From CAYQLT01 sp964418425 (GTDB taxonomy: Bacteria > Bacillota > Limnochordia > Limnochordales > Geochordaceae): 63,957 nt of DNA. The notes under the pieces are model-generated. The model ran no database searches and was not told where the DNA came from. It saw nothing but the letters and a program-made list of their open reading frames with translations. Position numbers and translations under genes: made by a program. Where the stretch lies: assembly GCA_964418425.1 (NCBI GenBank), contig CAYQLT010000015.1, positions 1 to 63,957 on the forward strand, written 5' to 3'. Shown piece after piece: positions 28,322-35,908 of this stretch; the first letter of the stretch is position 1, and the number at the start of each line of letters is the position of its first letter.

Positions 28322-28331
28322 GGGGTTCACC

Positions 28332-29804
28332 TCACCACCGAACCTGATAGCGGCTGCGAATCCAGACGGCCGTGGCGTTCAAGGCCAGCAGGATGGTCAA
28401 AAGCACCACGATGGCCGCGGCGGCGATCTCCGCAAAGCCGTCCTGGGGCTTGGTGGCCCAGTCGAAGATCTGCAGCGGGATGACCGTGAAGGTATCCCAC
28501 AGGCTGGACGGGACGTAGGTGACAAACAGGAAGGCCCCCAACAACAGCAGCGGCGCCGCCTCCCCGATGGCCCGGGACAGGGAGAGGATCATTCCCGTTA
28601 AGATGCCCGGAAGGGCGGCGGGTAGCACGTGGTGACGAATCGCCTGCCAGTGGGTGGCGCCCAGGCTGTAGGCAGCCTCCCGCACCCACGGCGGAACCGA
28701 GCGCAATGCCTCCCGGGCCGCCAGGATCATCATGGGAAGGGAAAGCAGCGCCAGGGTGATCCCGCCGGCCAGGATGCTGCGCCCCATGTGCAGCCACCGA
28801 GCCAGCACCTCCAGCCCGATGATGCCGTAGATGGCCGAGGGCACCCCGGCGAGGTTGGCGATGAGCACCTCCATCGCCCCGCTGAGCCACCCCCTTCGGG
28901 CGTACTCCTCCAGGTAGACGGCAGCGCCTACCCCCAGGGGGAAAGCCACCAGCGCCATCACCGCCAAAACGTACAGCGAACCCACCACCGCGCTCACAAG
29001 CCCGGCCAGCTCCGGGTAACGGGGTTCGTTGAGGCTGGAGACGAACCCCCATATGGCTCGCAGGGCGTGGCGGCGCACCGCCAGGTTGCCCTCCATGCGG
29101 GCTTCCAGGAAGAGTTCCATGGTGGTACCGTCTCGCTCGATGCGAAGGGGGACGGGCCCGGGGCCTCGCTGGGCGGCCACCACCACGGCCTCCCACGCCT
29201 GGCGGGTACCCTCCACGGGAAACCCCCCGGCCTCCACAATCACATCCCCCGGTTGAAGCCCCGCCTGTTCGGCCGGCGAAGCGGGTGCCAGCTCACTCAC
29301 CCGCACCAGAAAGCGCCCTGCCTCCCCCGGCACCGGGACGGCCACCAGCTCCCCGAACAGCTCCGTGGCCCGGGGCACCCAGGCCACCCGCACCAGGGCC
29401 TCGCGCCCCCCCGGCGCCCGCCCTACCGCCTCCCATACCCCGGCAACGGCGCGAAGCGGCCTGCCGCTCGCGCTGACCAGCGCATCCCCTCGGCCGATCC
29501 CCAGCCGGGCCGCGGACGAACCCCGAAGGACCTGGGCAACGCTCACGTAGGGGAAATAGCGCGGCTCCCCGCCTGCGCGCACCTGCAGGCTTCGCAGCGA
29601 CAGGGCCAGCCCGGCGTCGGCGGTGGCCCGCATGGCCACCAGCCGGCTGGCGCGAAGCAGGGTCGTGGCCACCAGTGCCACCACCACCGCCAGGCTCACG
29701 GCCAGCGAGGCGGCCGCCAGGGCAGCGAACACCCGGTCCGCGGCTCGCCGCCAGTGCGCCCGCGCCCGGCCCTGCAAGCCTCGGTTCGCCGTGACGCCGC
29801 TCAT
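28332..29804 (-). CDS. pstA: Phosphate ABC transporter permease PstA with inserted tandem PDZ region
   Basis: 490 residues, against about 280-300 for ordinary PstA. Residues 25-50 form the first membrane helix. Residues about 85-145 and 165-235 are two PDZ-like repeats, each with the PDZ core pattern (RGSSAARLGIGRGDALVSAS and ASPAEQAGLQPGDVIVEAGG). Residues about 260-490 are the PstA permease core, with the EAA-like loop YSLGATHWQAIRHHVLPAAL. The insert would face outside the membrane between helix 1 and the core. ATG overlaps the pstC stop (ATGA). The frame is continuous, with no sign of an artefactual fusion. The PDZ part might bind PstS or a protein C-terminus, which is inference. Confidence 0.92.
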   Translation of the reverse strand: MSGVTANRGLQGRARAHWRRAADRVFAALAAASLAVSLAVVVALVATTLLRASRLVAMRATADAGLALSLRSLQVRAGGEPRYFPYVSVAQVLRGSSAARLGIGRGDALVSASGRPLRAVAGVWEAVGRAPGGREALVRVAWVPRATELFGELVAVPVPGEAGRFLVRVSELAPASPAEQAGLQPGDVIVEAGGFPVEGTRQAWEAVVVAAQRGPGPVPLRIERDGTTMELFLEARMEGNLAVRRHALRAIWGFVSSLNEPRYPELAGLVSAVVGSLYVLAVMALVAFPLGVGAAVYLEEYARRGWLSGAMEVLIANLAGVPSAIYGIIGLEVLARWLHMGRSILAGGITLALLSLPMMILAAREALRSVPPWVREAAYSLGATHWQAIRHHVLPAALPGILTGMILSLSRAIGEAAPLLLLGAFLFVTYVPSSLWDTFTVIPLQIFDWATKPQDGFAEIAAAAIVVLLTILLALNATAVWIRSRYQVRW

Positions 29805-30760
29805 TCGTACCGCTCCCGGAAGCGCCGGACGATGAGGTGGCTGGCCACGTTGAGGCCCAGGGTCATGAGAAACAGCAGAAGCCCGATGGCGAACAGGGCG
29901 GACCAGATGAAGGCGGTTGCCTCATGATCGCCCGTCGCGATGTTGACGATGGTGGTGGTCAGGGCCATCATCGGCTGGGTGGGATCCGGCGGCCAAGCCG
30001 GGGTGCGCCCCGCCGCCAGGGCCACGATCATGGTCTCCCCTACCGCTCGGGACATCGCCAGGATGAAAGCGGCCCCGATGCCGGAGAGGGCGGCCGGGAT
30101 CACCACCCGGGTCGTCACCTCGAACCGGGTGGCGCCCAGGGCGTAGGCCCCCTCCCGCAGGGATTGCGGCACCGAATACAACACGTCCTCGCTGATGGAG
30201 GCCACCAGCGGCAGGATCATGAACCCCATCACGAGCCCCGCCGACAGGCCGTTCCAGAAGCCCAGTTGAGGCAGCAGGGTGCGCTGTAAGAGCGGCGTGA
30301 CGAACTGAACCGCGAAAAACCCGTAGACCACCGTCGGAATGCCGGCCAGGACCTCCAGAAGAGGCTTGCCCACCCTGCGGACCCTCTCATCGGCATACTC
30401 GCTCAAGAAGACCGCGCTGAGCAGCCCCAGCGGCAAAGCCACCGCCAGCGCGACCGCCATGATCACCAGGGTGTCGGCCACCAGGGCCAAAACGCCGTAA
30501 CCCTGGGGAACTGTAAGGGGGGCCCAGCGGGTGGAGCCGAGAAACTCCCCGAGCGGCACCCGGCGGAAGAAAGGGACGCTTCCCCAGACGAACATCCCGG
30601 CTGTCACCGCGCTGACCACCAGAGCGGATGCGGCGCACACAAACAGGACTCCACGGATCAGCCGCTCCGCCAGGGGTCGCCAGCGCGAACCCCGAAGCGA
30701 ACCCGGCAGGATGGCCTGCCGGGAACCGACCGCCTCCCGAAAGCTCCCCACGGGGTCCAC
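29801..30760 (-). CDS. pstC: Phosphate ABC transporter permease
   Basis: 319 residues with GTG start. Six helices; PstC features include SEYADERVRRVGKPLLEVLA, IPTVVYGFFAVQFVTPLL, the EAA-like loop YALGATRFEVTTRVVIPAAL, and AMSRAVGETMIVALAAG. It starts 63 bp after pstS and overlaps pstA by 4 bp. It forms the phosphate channel with PstA. Confidence 0.95.
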   Translation of the reverse strand: MDPVGSFREAVGSRQAILPGSLRGSRWRPLAERLIRGVLFVCAASALVVSAVTAGMFVWGSVPFFRRVPLGEFLGSTRWAPLTVPQGYGVLALVADTLVIMAVALAVALPLGLLSAVFLSEYADERVRRVGKPLLEVLAGIPTVVYGFFAVQFVTPLLQRTLLPQLGFWNGLSAGLVMGFMILPLVASISEDVLYSVPQSLREGAYALGATRFEVTTRVVIPAALSGIGAAFILAMSRAVGETMIVALAAGRTPAWPPDPTQPMMALTTTIVNIATGDHEATAFIWSALFAIGLLLFLMTLGLNVASHLIVRRFRERYE

Positions 30761-30823
30761 CCCTTCGACAGCTGGGCCCAGCCGCGGCTGGCGCGGCGTC
30801 GGCTGCAGGGCCTGTGCTCACCC

Positions 30824-31966
30824 CTACCGGCCGCAGTGGGCCGTGTACAGCCGCGTAATCTCCTCTCCGTTGAGGCCCGAGATGGTTCCGCCAAAGGCCG
30901 TGCCCGTCACCCGGTTTTCCCAGCAGCTCCGGGCGGCCTGCCGCAGCCGACGGGGAACGTTGATGTACCCCACGTCTTGCATGAACTCAGGGTTCCCCAG
31001 GATCTCCTCGCTCAGATAAAAATCCATGAACTGCGCGACCGCCCGCCGGCTGGCCGACTCGGCGTTGACGTAGATGAAAAGCGGCCGGCTAAGGGGCTGG
31101 TACTGGAAGCTCAAGATGGTGTCCAGGCTTGGCAGGATCCCCCGGCAGGCGCCACCGGCGTTGACGAGCGGGGACTTGCCGCTTTGAGCCCGGCGGCGGT
31201 TGATGGCGTCAAGCACCTGCGCCGGGGCGTCGATGGTCTGCCGGCGAGGATCGATGGCCACCGGCTGAACGATCTCCTGGTTGTTTTGGAAGAAGGCGAA
31301 CCCGAAGTAGGTCAGCGCGACGGGGTCCTTGCCGGTCTGTTCGGCCAGAAGCTGGTCCTCCTCGGTGCCGAAGTAATCGGAGCGGGTATCGCCGCTTTGA
31401 TGGTTGACGGCCTCCGTGAAGAAGTCAAAGGTCCCGGAGGTCTCCGCGGCCCCGGAGAGGGTGATGGGCGCCACCGCAAACCGGCTGCCCAGCTGGCTCC
31501 AGTTGGTGATCAATCCCTCTGCCTCCCGAGCCCACAGAAGCTCCAGCTCGCCCACCGTCATGCAGGGGATGCCGTCCCGGAAGATGCGGGTGTGGCGGCC
31601 TACCGCCACCGTCAGCCCGTCGAAGGCCACCAACGCCTCGATGTAGCGGATTCCGTTCTTTCGGGCTGTCTCGATCTCCGAGGACTTGATGGGTCGAGAC
31701 GCGTCGCTGATGTCGGTCTCCCCGCTCAAGAACCGCCGAAAACCCCCGCTGGTCCCGCTGACCCCCACGGAGACCCGGGCGTCCGGGCGAACCCTGGAAA
31801 ACTCGGCTGCCACCGCCTGGGTAATGGGGGCCACCGTGCTCGAGCCGTCCACGATCACCACATTGGCCCCTCGTGGAGCCGGCGACTGGGCCAGCGCCGC
31901 AGCAGCCAGCGCTCCCCCGATGGCCAGACCCCCCGCCGCCCTCACGGCCCAATTTGCCAGCTTCAT
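30824..31966 (-). CDS. pstS: Periplasmic/extracellular phosphate-binding protein
   Basis: 380 residues. A signal peptide (NWAVRAAGGLAIGGALAAAA) is followed by IVDGSSTVAPITQAVAAEF and VSVGVSGTSGGFRRFLSGET, the phosphate-binding Ser/Gly loops of PstS. DISDASRPIKSSE and PITLSGAAETSGTFDFF are also typical; the latter carries a Ser-Gly-Thr phosphate contact. There is no lipobox Cys, so retention in a Gram-positive envelope would need another means. The gene is preceded by a three-codon upstream frame and a promoter region with a strong dyad. Confidence 0.93.
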   Translation of the reverse strand: MKLANWAVRAAGGLAIGGALAAAALAQSPAPRGANVVIVDGSSTVAPITQAVAAEFSRVRPDARVSVGVSGTSGGFRRFLSGETDISDASRPIKSSEIETARKNGIRYIEALVAFDGLTVAVGRHTRIFRDGIPCMTVGELELLWAREAEGLITNWSQLGSRFAVAPITLSGAAETSGTFDFFTEAVNHQSGDTRSDYFGTEEDQLLAEQTGKDPVALTYFGFAFFQNNQEIVQPVAIDPRRQTIDAPAQVLDAINRRRAQSGKSPLVNAGGACRGILPSLDTILSFQYQPLSRPLFIYVNAESASRRAVAQFMDFYLSEEILGNPEFMQDVGYINVPRRLRQAARSCWENRVTGTAFGGTISGLNGEEITRLYTAHCGR

Positions 31967-31974
31967 CGATACAT
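31963..31974 (-). other. Three-codon upstream reading frame coupled to pstS
   Basis: ATG TAT CGA TGA lies 5 nt after GGGAGG (31985-31980), an ideal ribosome-site spacing, and its stop overlaps the pstS ATG as ATGA. The pstS ATG itself is 13 nt from GGGAGG, which is too far. Initiation may therefore occur on the mini-frame with re-initiation at pstS. Confidence 0.35.
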
Positions 31975-32062
31975 GACAACCTCCCTGCCTGCTTGGGTGG
32001 CGCGCAACGGCCGCCTCAGGCCCACGCTCTGGCCTCCCGGCGTCCGCCGGCCGTCAGGCGAG

Positions 32063-32105
32063 AATGTAAATCGGGGCGCTTACGGTCCGGGCGACCGGAC
32101 CGTAA
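32063..32105 (-). promoter_or_regulatory. pstS promoter with operator dyad
   Basis: A perfect 9-bp inverted repeat, TTACGGTCC (32080-32088) and GGACCGTAA (32097-32105) with an 8-bp spacer, lies directly upstream of a -10-like TACATT on the minus strand (32068-32063). No -35 hexamer is present at the right spacing. The dyad centre is about 27 bp from the -10 centre, where a class-II activator replacing the -35 would bind, as PhoB/PhoP does for pst genes. The regulator is not identified. Confidence 0.45.
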
Positions 32106-32108
32106 AGA

Positions 32109-32165
32109 CGGGGTTACGAACCCGTGAGGGCGCGGTTAAAGCCTGAGAGCGCGATGAAAGCCTGA
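32109..32165 (-). repeat. Three tandem 19-bp units upstream of the pstS promoter
   Basis: GAGCGCGATGAAAGCCTGA (32147-32165) and GGGCGCGGTTAAAGCCTGA (32128-32146) match at 16 of 19 positions. The adjacent 32109-32127 keeps the same period but little sequence and is itself a small dyad (GGGTT-ACG-AACCC). The direct-repeat layout resembles response-regulator sites, though the 19-bp period is not the 11-bp period of PHO boxes. Confidence 0.4.
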
Positions 32166-32177
32166 CGGGCGCCGCCT

Positions 32178-32828
32178 TCAGGCCGGCGCCACCAGCATGG
32201 GGAGAAGAGGCCTTAGCGACTCCAGGACAGCGTCCTGATCGGGCAGCCCCACGACCCGGGCCGTCACCGGGAAGGCCACCCGACCGAGGCGAACCGCCGC
32301 CGGGCCGAGCGGGCAGGCCTCCAGCGGCCATCGCCCGAGCCGCACCAGCACATCCTCGCCTTCGGCCTGCAGTCGCCAGCCATGCCGGGCGAAGCTGCCC
32401 GGCAGGGAGAGACGGCTATCCATGAGCACCACAACCCGACGCCCTCCCCGGCGGCTGGCCGCGATCGCCTGCAGAGCCGCCCGCGCGGGGTTGTCCGCCA
32501 CCATGATCACCTGCGCCCTGGCCAGGGACCGTGGTTGGGCCACGGCCACGGGCACCACCCGGGTATAGTCGTCCACCACCTCGACGGCTACGCCGCCCTG
32601 GCGTCGAAGCGCCCGGATGACCACCCCGTCGTCGCCGAAAAGGCTCACCCGCCCGCCCCGACTGGCCACGTAGGCGGCCAGTGCCAGCGCCCGGGGGCAT
32701 GTGCCGATGACCACCACCCGACGACCCGGAACCCGCAGCGCATACCGGCCCCGGGGTACGGCGTGCTCCCCTTGCCACCCCGGGCGGCTGCGGCGGTTTG
32801 CCTCTACAAGGCGCAATCCTTGAGGCAC
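32178..32828 (-). CDS. Rossmann-fold protein resembling the N-terminal domain of opine (octopine/nopaline) dehydrogenases
   Basis: 216 residues with GTG start at 32828 behind GGAGAGGGGG. After a poorly conserved 35-residue start, RRVVVIGTCPRALALAAYVA is a dinucleotide-binding beta-alpha-beta turn (GxCxxA in place of GxGxxG). Then come ALEGAD-like ARAQVIMVADNPARAALQAI and RRVVVLMDSRL. The C-terminal RLGRVAFPVTARVVGLPDQD and LESLRPLLPML resemble the end of the opine-dehydrogenase NAD domain. Full family members have about 360 residues; the catalytic C-terminal domain is missing, so it may be a sensor or a reduced enzyme. A c-di-AMP riboswitch precedes it and pstS follows after 211 bp. Confidence 0.6.
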   Translation of the reverse strand: MPQGLRLVEANRRSRPGWQGEHAVPRGRYALRVPGRRVVVIGTCPRALALAAYVASRGGRVSLFGDDGVVIRALRRQGGVAVEVVDDYTRVVPVAVAQPRSLARAQVIMVADNPARAALQAIAASRRGGRRVVVLMDSRLSLPGSFARHGWRLQAEGEDVLVRLGRWPLEACPLGPAAVRLGRVAFPVTARVVGLPDQDAVLESLRPLLPMLVAPA

Positions 32829-32832
32829 AGAC

Positions 32833-32892
32833 GAGCCCCCTCTCCTGCCGGCGCGGCACCCTTCGGGTGCGGCTCATGCGGAGGGAAGGCTC
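32833..32892 (-). promoter_or_regulatory. Putative expression platform of the c-di-AMP riboswitch
   Basis: On the minus strand GAGCCTTCCCTCC (32892-32880) can pair imperfectly with the ribosome-site region GGAGAGGGGGCTC (32845-32833), enclosing a perfect small hairpin GCACCC-GAA-GGGTGC (32870-32856). Pairing would hide the ribosome site of the gene at 32828, giving a translational switch. No U-tract terminator is visible. Confidence 0.4.
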
Positions 32893-32930
32893 GCAATACC
32901 CACGACGACCTGCGGGCGCAAGCCGGCGCC

Positions 32931-33069
32931 TCCTCCGCCACGCCTACGAGGTTAGCTGACGGGCTCGGGCAGGAAGGTTGCCCTATCCGCCGGCGGAAGG
33001 CCGGTGGAATTCGCCCCACCGTTGGGTCCCCCGCTCTGCCGACCGAGCTGCCGGCAGATTCGGCGACGC
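32931..33069 (-). promoter_or_regulatory. c-di-AMP riboswitch (ydaO/yuaA class)
   Basis: Read on the minus strand, the conserved blocks of the ydaO class appear in order: CGCCGAATC (from about 33065), AGAGCGGGGGACCCAA (about 33036-33021), GGGGCGAATTC, GATAGGGCAACCTTCCTG, and CCCGTCAGCTAACCTCGTAG (ending near 32943), closed by GGCG. The spacing and the near-invariant GTCAGCTAACCTCGTAGGCG block make this assignment strong. These RNAs bind cyclic di-AMP and usually switch off genes for potassium or osmolyte transport and wall remodelling. A promoter lies just upstream (33100-33129), and the controlled gene is the opine-dehydrogenase-like protein at 32828. Confidence 0.93.
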
Positions 33070-33099
33070 AAGCGCAAAGCCGGCGTTGGCTTCGTCTCT

Positions 33100-33129
33100 A
33101 TCTTATCCGGCCTCGCGCAGGCCGGTCAA
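33100..33129 (-). promoter_or_regulatory. Sigma-A promoter of the riboswitch transcript
   Basis: Minus strand TTGACC (33129-33124), an 18-bp spacer and TAAGAT (33105-33100). Expected transcription start is near 33093, about 25 nt before the riboswitch core. It lies just after the stop of the amidotransferase gene. Confidence 0.6.
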
Positions 33130-33137
33130 CGCACAGC

Positions 33138-33968
33138 TCAGCAGGCTCCCGCCGGCGCCCTTCCGCGGGCGCCGGATGGCCCGAACCGTGACGGCCGGGG
33201 CCGTATGCGGTCACGCTCTCGAGCAGCTGCCACCAGGGCCAGGAAGATGCCCTTCATGGCCGGCTCGGCCGTTCGCTGACGCTCGGGGTGCCACTGCACG
33301 GCCATCACCCAGGGCAGCCCCTCGCCCCCCGGGCCTGGCTCGGCCTCCAGCGCTTCGACCACGCCGTCGGCCGCCCGTGCCGTCACCCGTAGCCCCGGGG
33401 CCGGTTCTTTCACGCCCTGGACGTGGAAGCTGTTGGTCCACACCCGCGTGCACCCCAAAGCTGCAGCCAGAAGCGAGTCCGGCTCGATCAGCACCTCGTG
33501 GCACGGCTGATCGCCCGGCGCGATCTGGTTGTGCTGGCCCGCCTGATCCGGGGGATACAGGCGAGGCCACAGGCTGCCGCCCAGGGCCACGTTGAGGGTC
33601 TGCATGCCCCGGCAGACGGCCAGGATGGGCAGCCCGGCGCCCATAGCTCCCCGCAGCCACAGAACGTCGGAGTGGTAGCGCCGGGGGGCCTGCACGTGCA
33701 GGGGAGGAACCACCCGGCGTTCGCGGATCCGCCGGGGCAGCGGAGGGTCGCTCCCCGTCAGCACCAACGCGTCCAGGCGCTCCAGCACCTCCTGCGGCGC
33801 CTGCTGCAGGGCGGGGTCCAGGGGGGGCAACACCACCGGCCAGCCACCGGCTTCCTGCACGGCCTCCAGGTACGCCAGCCCTACCCTCAACGTGGGAACC
33901 TTGACGGGCGCCTCCTGCAGCATCCCGTCGCCGAACGACGCGGTCACGCCGACGATGGGCCCGGCCAC
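33138..33968 (-). CDS. Class I glutamine amidotransferase-like hydrolase (peptidase C26, gamma-glutamyl family)
   Basis: 276 residues with GTG start at 33968 (AGGAG 9 nt upstream). It begins VAGPIVGVTASFGDG, matching the start of PuuD-like gamma-glutamyl hydrolases. The nucleophile elbow is LPILAVCRGMQTLNVALGGS, with Cys as nucleophile; the His-Glu pair is in VMAVQWHPERQ. VRNQ-like HNQIAPGDQPCHEV and VWTNSFHVQGV are also family features. Members cleave gamma-glutamyl amides such as gamma-glutamyl-GABA. It overlaps the GntR gene by 25 bp and ends the transporter operon. Confidence 0.87.
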   Translation of the reverse strand: MAGPIVGVTASFGDGMLQEAPVKVPTLRVGLAYLEAVQEAGGWPVVLPPLDPALQQAPQEVLERLDALVLTGSDPPLPRRIRERRVVPPLHVQAPRRYHSDVLWLRGAMGAGLPILAVCRGMQTLNVALGGSLWPRLYPPDQAGQHNQIAPGDQPCHEVLIEPDSLLAAALGCTRVWTNSFHVQGVKEPAPGLRVTARAADGVVEALEAEPGPGGEGLPWVMAVQWHPERQRTAEPAMKGIFLALVAAARERDRIRPRPSRFGPSGARGRAPAGAC

Positions 33969-34834
33969 GCCTGCTGCTCCTTCTCTCCTGCCGACGCCGC
34001 CGGCCCGTCGGAGAGGGCCAGGCGGCGGGTGATGTGGAAGCGGTACCGGTCGGCCCGGTACAAAGCCTCCCGGTATTCCACGGGTCGTCCCAGGGGATTG
34101 GAAAACAAGGTCGATACCCGAAGCAGCGGGGCTCCCGTCGCCACCTGCAACAGCGCGGCCACATCCGCCGGCGCCCCGCAAGCCTCGTACACCTGGTGGG
34201 CCTGCAGATATTCCCAGCCGTGCCGGCGCCCCAGCAACCGGTTGACCAGCACCAGCTGCCCCGATTGCTCGAGGTGCTGAAGCTCCTCCTGCAAGGGGAT
34301 CCCCAGGTCCAGGGGCAGGTAGCTGTCATACACCACCAGGGGCACGCCGTCGCCCAACCCCAGGATGCGCACAAACACCAATTCACCCCGCTTTTCGCCC
34401 AGGAGGCGGGGTGCCGCCGGCGAGCCAACCCGGCGCACCCGGAAGGCGACCAGCCGGGAGCCTGGGGTCATCCGCCAGGTGCGCAGGGTCTCCTCGAAGC
34501 CCTGCATCCAGGCCAGCGGCTGGTCCACCCGGGGAGGCGCCACGAAGGTTCCCCGGCCGTTGACCCGGCGCAGCCAGCCGCCGCTCACCGCCTGCGCGAT
34601 GGCCTGCCGAACAGTGTTGCGGCTGACGCCGAAGCGGGCGGAAAGTTCCCGCTCCGAGGGGATGCGTTGGTTGGGAGCCCAGCGCCCGCTTTCCACATGG
34701 GCACGGATCGCCTCCGCCACCTGGCGCCACAGGGGTGAGGGCTCGCTCCCCTCCAGCTCCAGACGGCTCCCCTGGCCGGGCGAGGATGACGCGTCGCTGT
34801 GCGGGTTTCGCCGGGTTTGGGGCGTGGGTGTCAC
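33944..34834 (-). CDS. GntR-family transcriptional regulator with UTRA ligand domain (HutC/FarR type)
   Basis: 296 residues; GTG start overlaps the ATPase stop (GTGA). The winged helix is at about residues 33-100: PLWRQVAEAIRAHVESGRWA, IPSERELSARFGVSRNTVRQ and LRRVNGRGTFVA. The UTRA effector domain follows at about 120-275 (LVAFRVRRVGSPAAPRLLGE, VVYDSYLPLDLGIPL, VEYREALYRADRYRFHI). UTRA domains bind small sugars, amino acids or related ligands. Its place between transporter and amidohydrolase suggests it senses the imported compound and controls this operon. Confidence 0.9.
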   Translation of the reverse strand: MTPTPQTRRNPHSDASSSPGQGSRLELEGSEPSPLWRQVAEAIRAHVESGRWAPNQRIPSERELSARFGVSRNTVRQAIAQAVSGGWLRRVNGRGTFVAPPRVDQPLAWMQGFEETLRTWRMTPGSRLVAFRVRRVGSPAAPRLLGEKRGELVFVRILGLGDGVPLVVYDSYLPLDLGIPLQEELQHLEQSGQLVLVNRLLGRRHGWEYLQAHQVYEACGAPADVAALLQVATGAPLLRVSTLFSNPLGRPVEYREALYRADRYRFHITRRLALSDGPAASAGEKEQQAWPGPSSA

Positions 34835-35907
34835 GGTGGGTCAGGCTCCTCTCCCGTCCGGCCCGCCCGGCGCAGGGTTTCGGAGGCGGGTGAGAGCGCC
34901 GGCTCGGCCCAGCGCCCCACCTCCCGACAAGCCACCCGGTGATCGGGCGCCACCGGCACGAGAGGCGGGACCTCCGCCAGGCAGGCGTCTCCCTTGGTGG
35001 GCACGAAGCATCGGGAGAAAAACGGGCATCCCCTGGGCGCTTGCAGCGGGGTGGCCACGGCACCCTCGAGCACGATGCGACGACGGCGGTGGCTCACGCC
35101 AAGGCGCGGCACCGCCGACAGCAGGGCCTGGGTATACGGGTGGAGGGGATGGGCGAACAGCCGGGAGGTGGGGGCGATCTCCACGATCCGCCCCAGGTAC
35201 ATCACCGCCACCCGGTCGCTGATATAGCTGACCACCCGCAGGTCGTGGCTGATGAACAGATAGGTGAGTCCCATCTGCTCCTTGAGGTCTTCCAGGAGGT
35301 TGAGGATCTGGGCCTGGATGGAGACGTCCAGGGACGAGACCGGCTCGTCCGCCACCACGAACTGCGGCTGCGACGCCAGGGCTCGGGCGATGCCGATGCG
35401 CTGGCGCTGCCCGCCGGAGAACTGGTGCGGGTAGCGGTCGATGTGGCTGGGCGAGAGCCCCACCAGGCGTAGCAGGCTCAGGACGCGCCGGCGAACCTGT
35501 GAGCGGGGCACGCCGGCCAGGCGCAGCGGCAGCCCGACGATCTGCTCCACGGTGTGGCGCGGGTTGAGAGAGGCGTAGGGGTCCTGGAAGATGATCTGCA
35601 TGCGCTGCCGCAGCTGGCGCAACCTGGGCGCAGGAAGCGCCCGCACGTCAATCCCGTCAAAACGCACCTCGCCGTCGGTGGGCTCGTACAGGCGCAGGAT
35701 GGCCCGCGCCAGGGTGCTCTTTCCGCACCCGGACTCGCCCACCAGCCCCAGCACCTCGCCCCGGGCGATGGTCAAGTCCACGCCGTCCACCGCCCGCACC
35801 ACCCGGGCCGGCTGGCGCAGCACCCGCTCCGCCAGGCTTCGAGGTACGGGAAAGTGCACCTTCAGGCCCCGGACCTCCAGCAACGCCGGAGCCTGACCGT
35901 CACGCAC
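34831..35907 (-). CDS. Oligopeptide/dipeptide ABC transporter ATPase, F type
   Basis: 358 residues from GTG 35907, one base after the D-type stop; a TTG at 35940 inside that gene is the alternative. Walker A GESGCGKSTLARAIL, Q-loop IIFQDPYASLNPRHT, signature FSGGQRQRIGIARAL, Walker B FVVADEPVSSLDVS, C-terminal PRGCPFFSRCFVPTKGDAC. It completes a full five-gene peptide-type importer with the genes at 35909-40894. Confidence 0.92.
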   Translation of the reverse strand: MRDGQAPALLEVRGLKVHFPVPRSLAERVLRQPARVVRAVDGVDLTIARGEVLGLVGESGCGKSTLARAILRLYEPTDGEVRFDGIDVRALPAPRLRQLRQRMQIIFQDPYASLNPRHTVEQIVGLPLRLAGVPRSQVRRRVLSLLRLVGLSPSHIDRYPHQFSGGQRQRIGIARALASQPQFVVADEPVSSLDVSIQAQILNLLEDLKEQMGLTYLFISHDLRVVSYISDRVAVMYLGRIVEIAPTSRLFAHPLHPYTQALLSAVPRLGVSHRRRRIVLEGAVATPLQAPRGCPFFSRCFVPTKGDACLAEVPPLVPVAPDHRVACREVGRWAEPALSPASETLRRAGRTGEEPDPP

Positions 35908-35908
35908 C

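Noticed and set aside
33138..33968. Carbamoyl-phosphate or anthranilate synthase amidotransferase subunit
   Set aside because: The N-terminal GVTASFGDG start, HNQI segment and operon context fit the gamma-glutamyl hydrolase (C26) branch, and no synthase partner is present.
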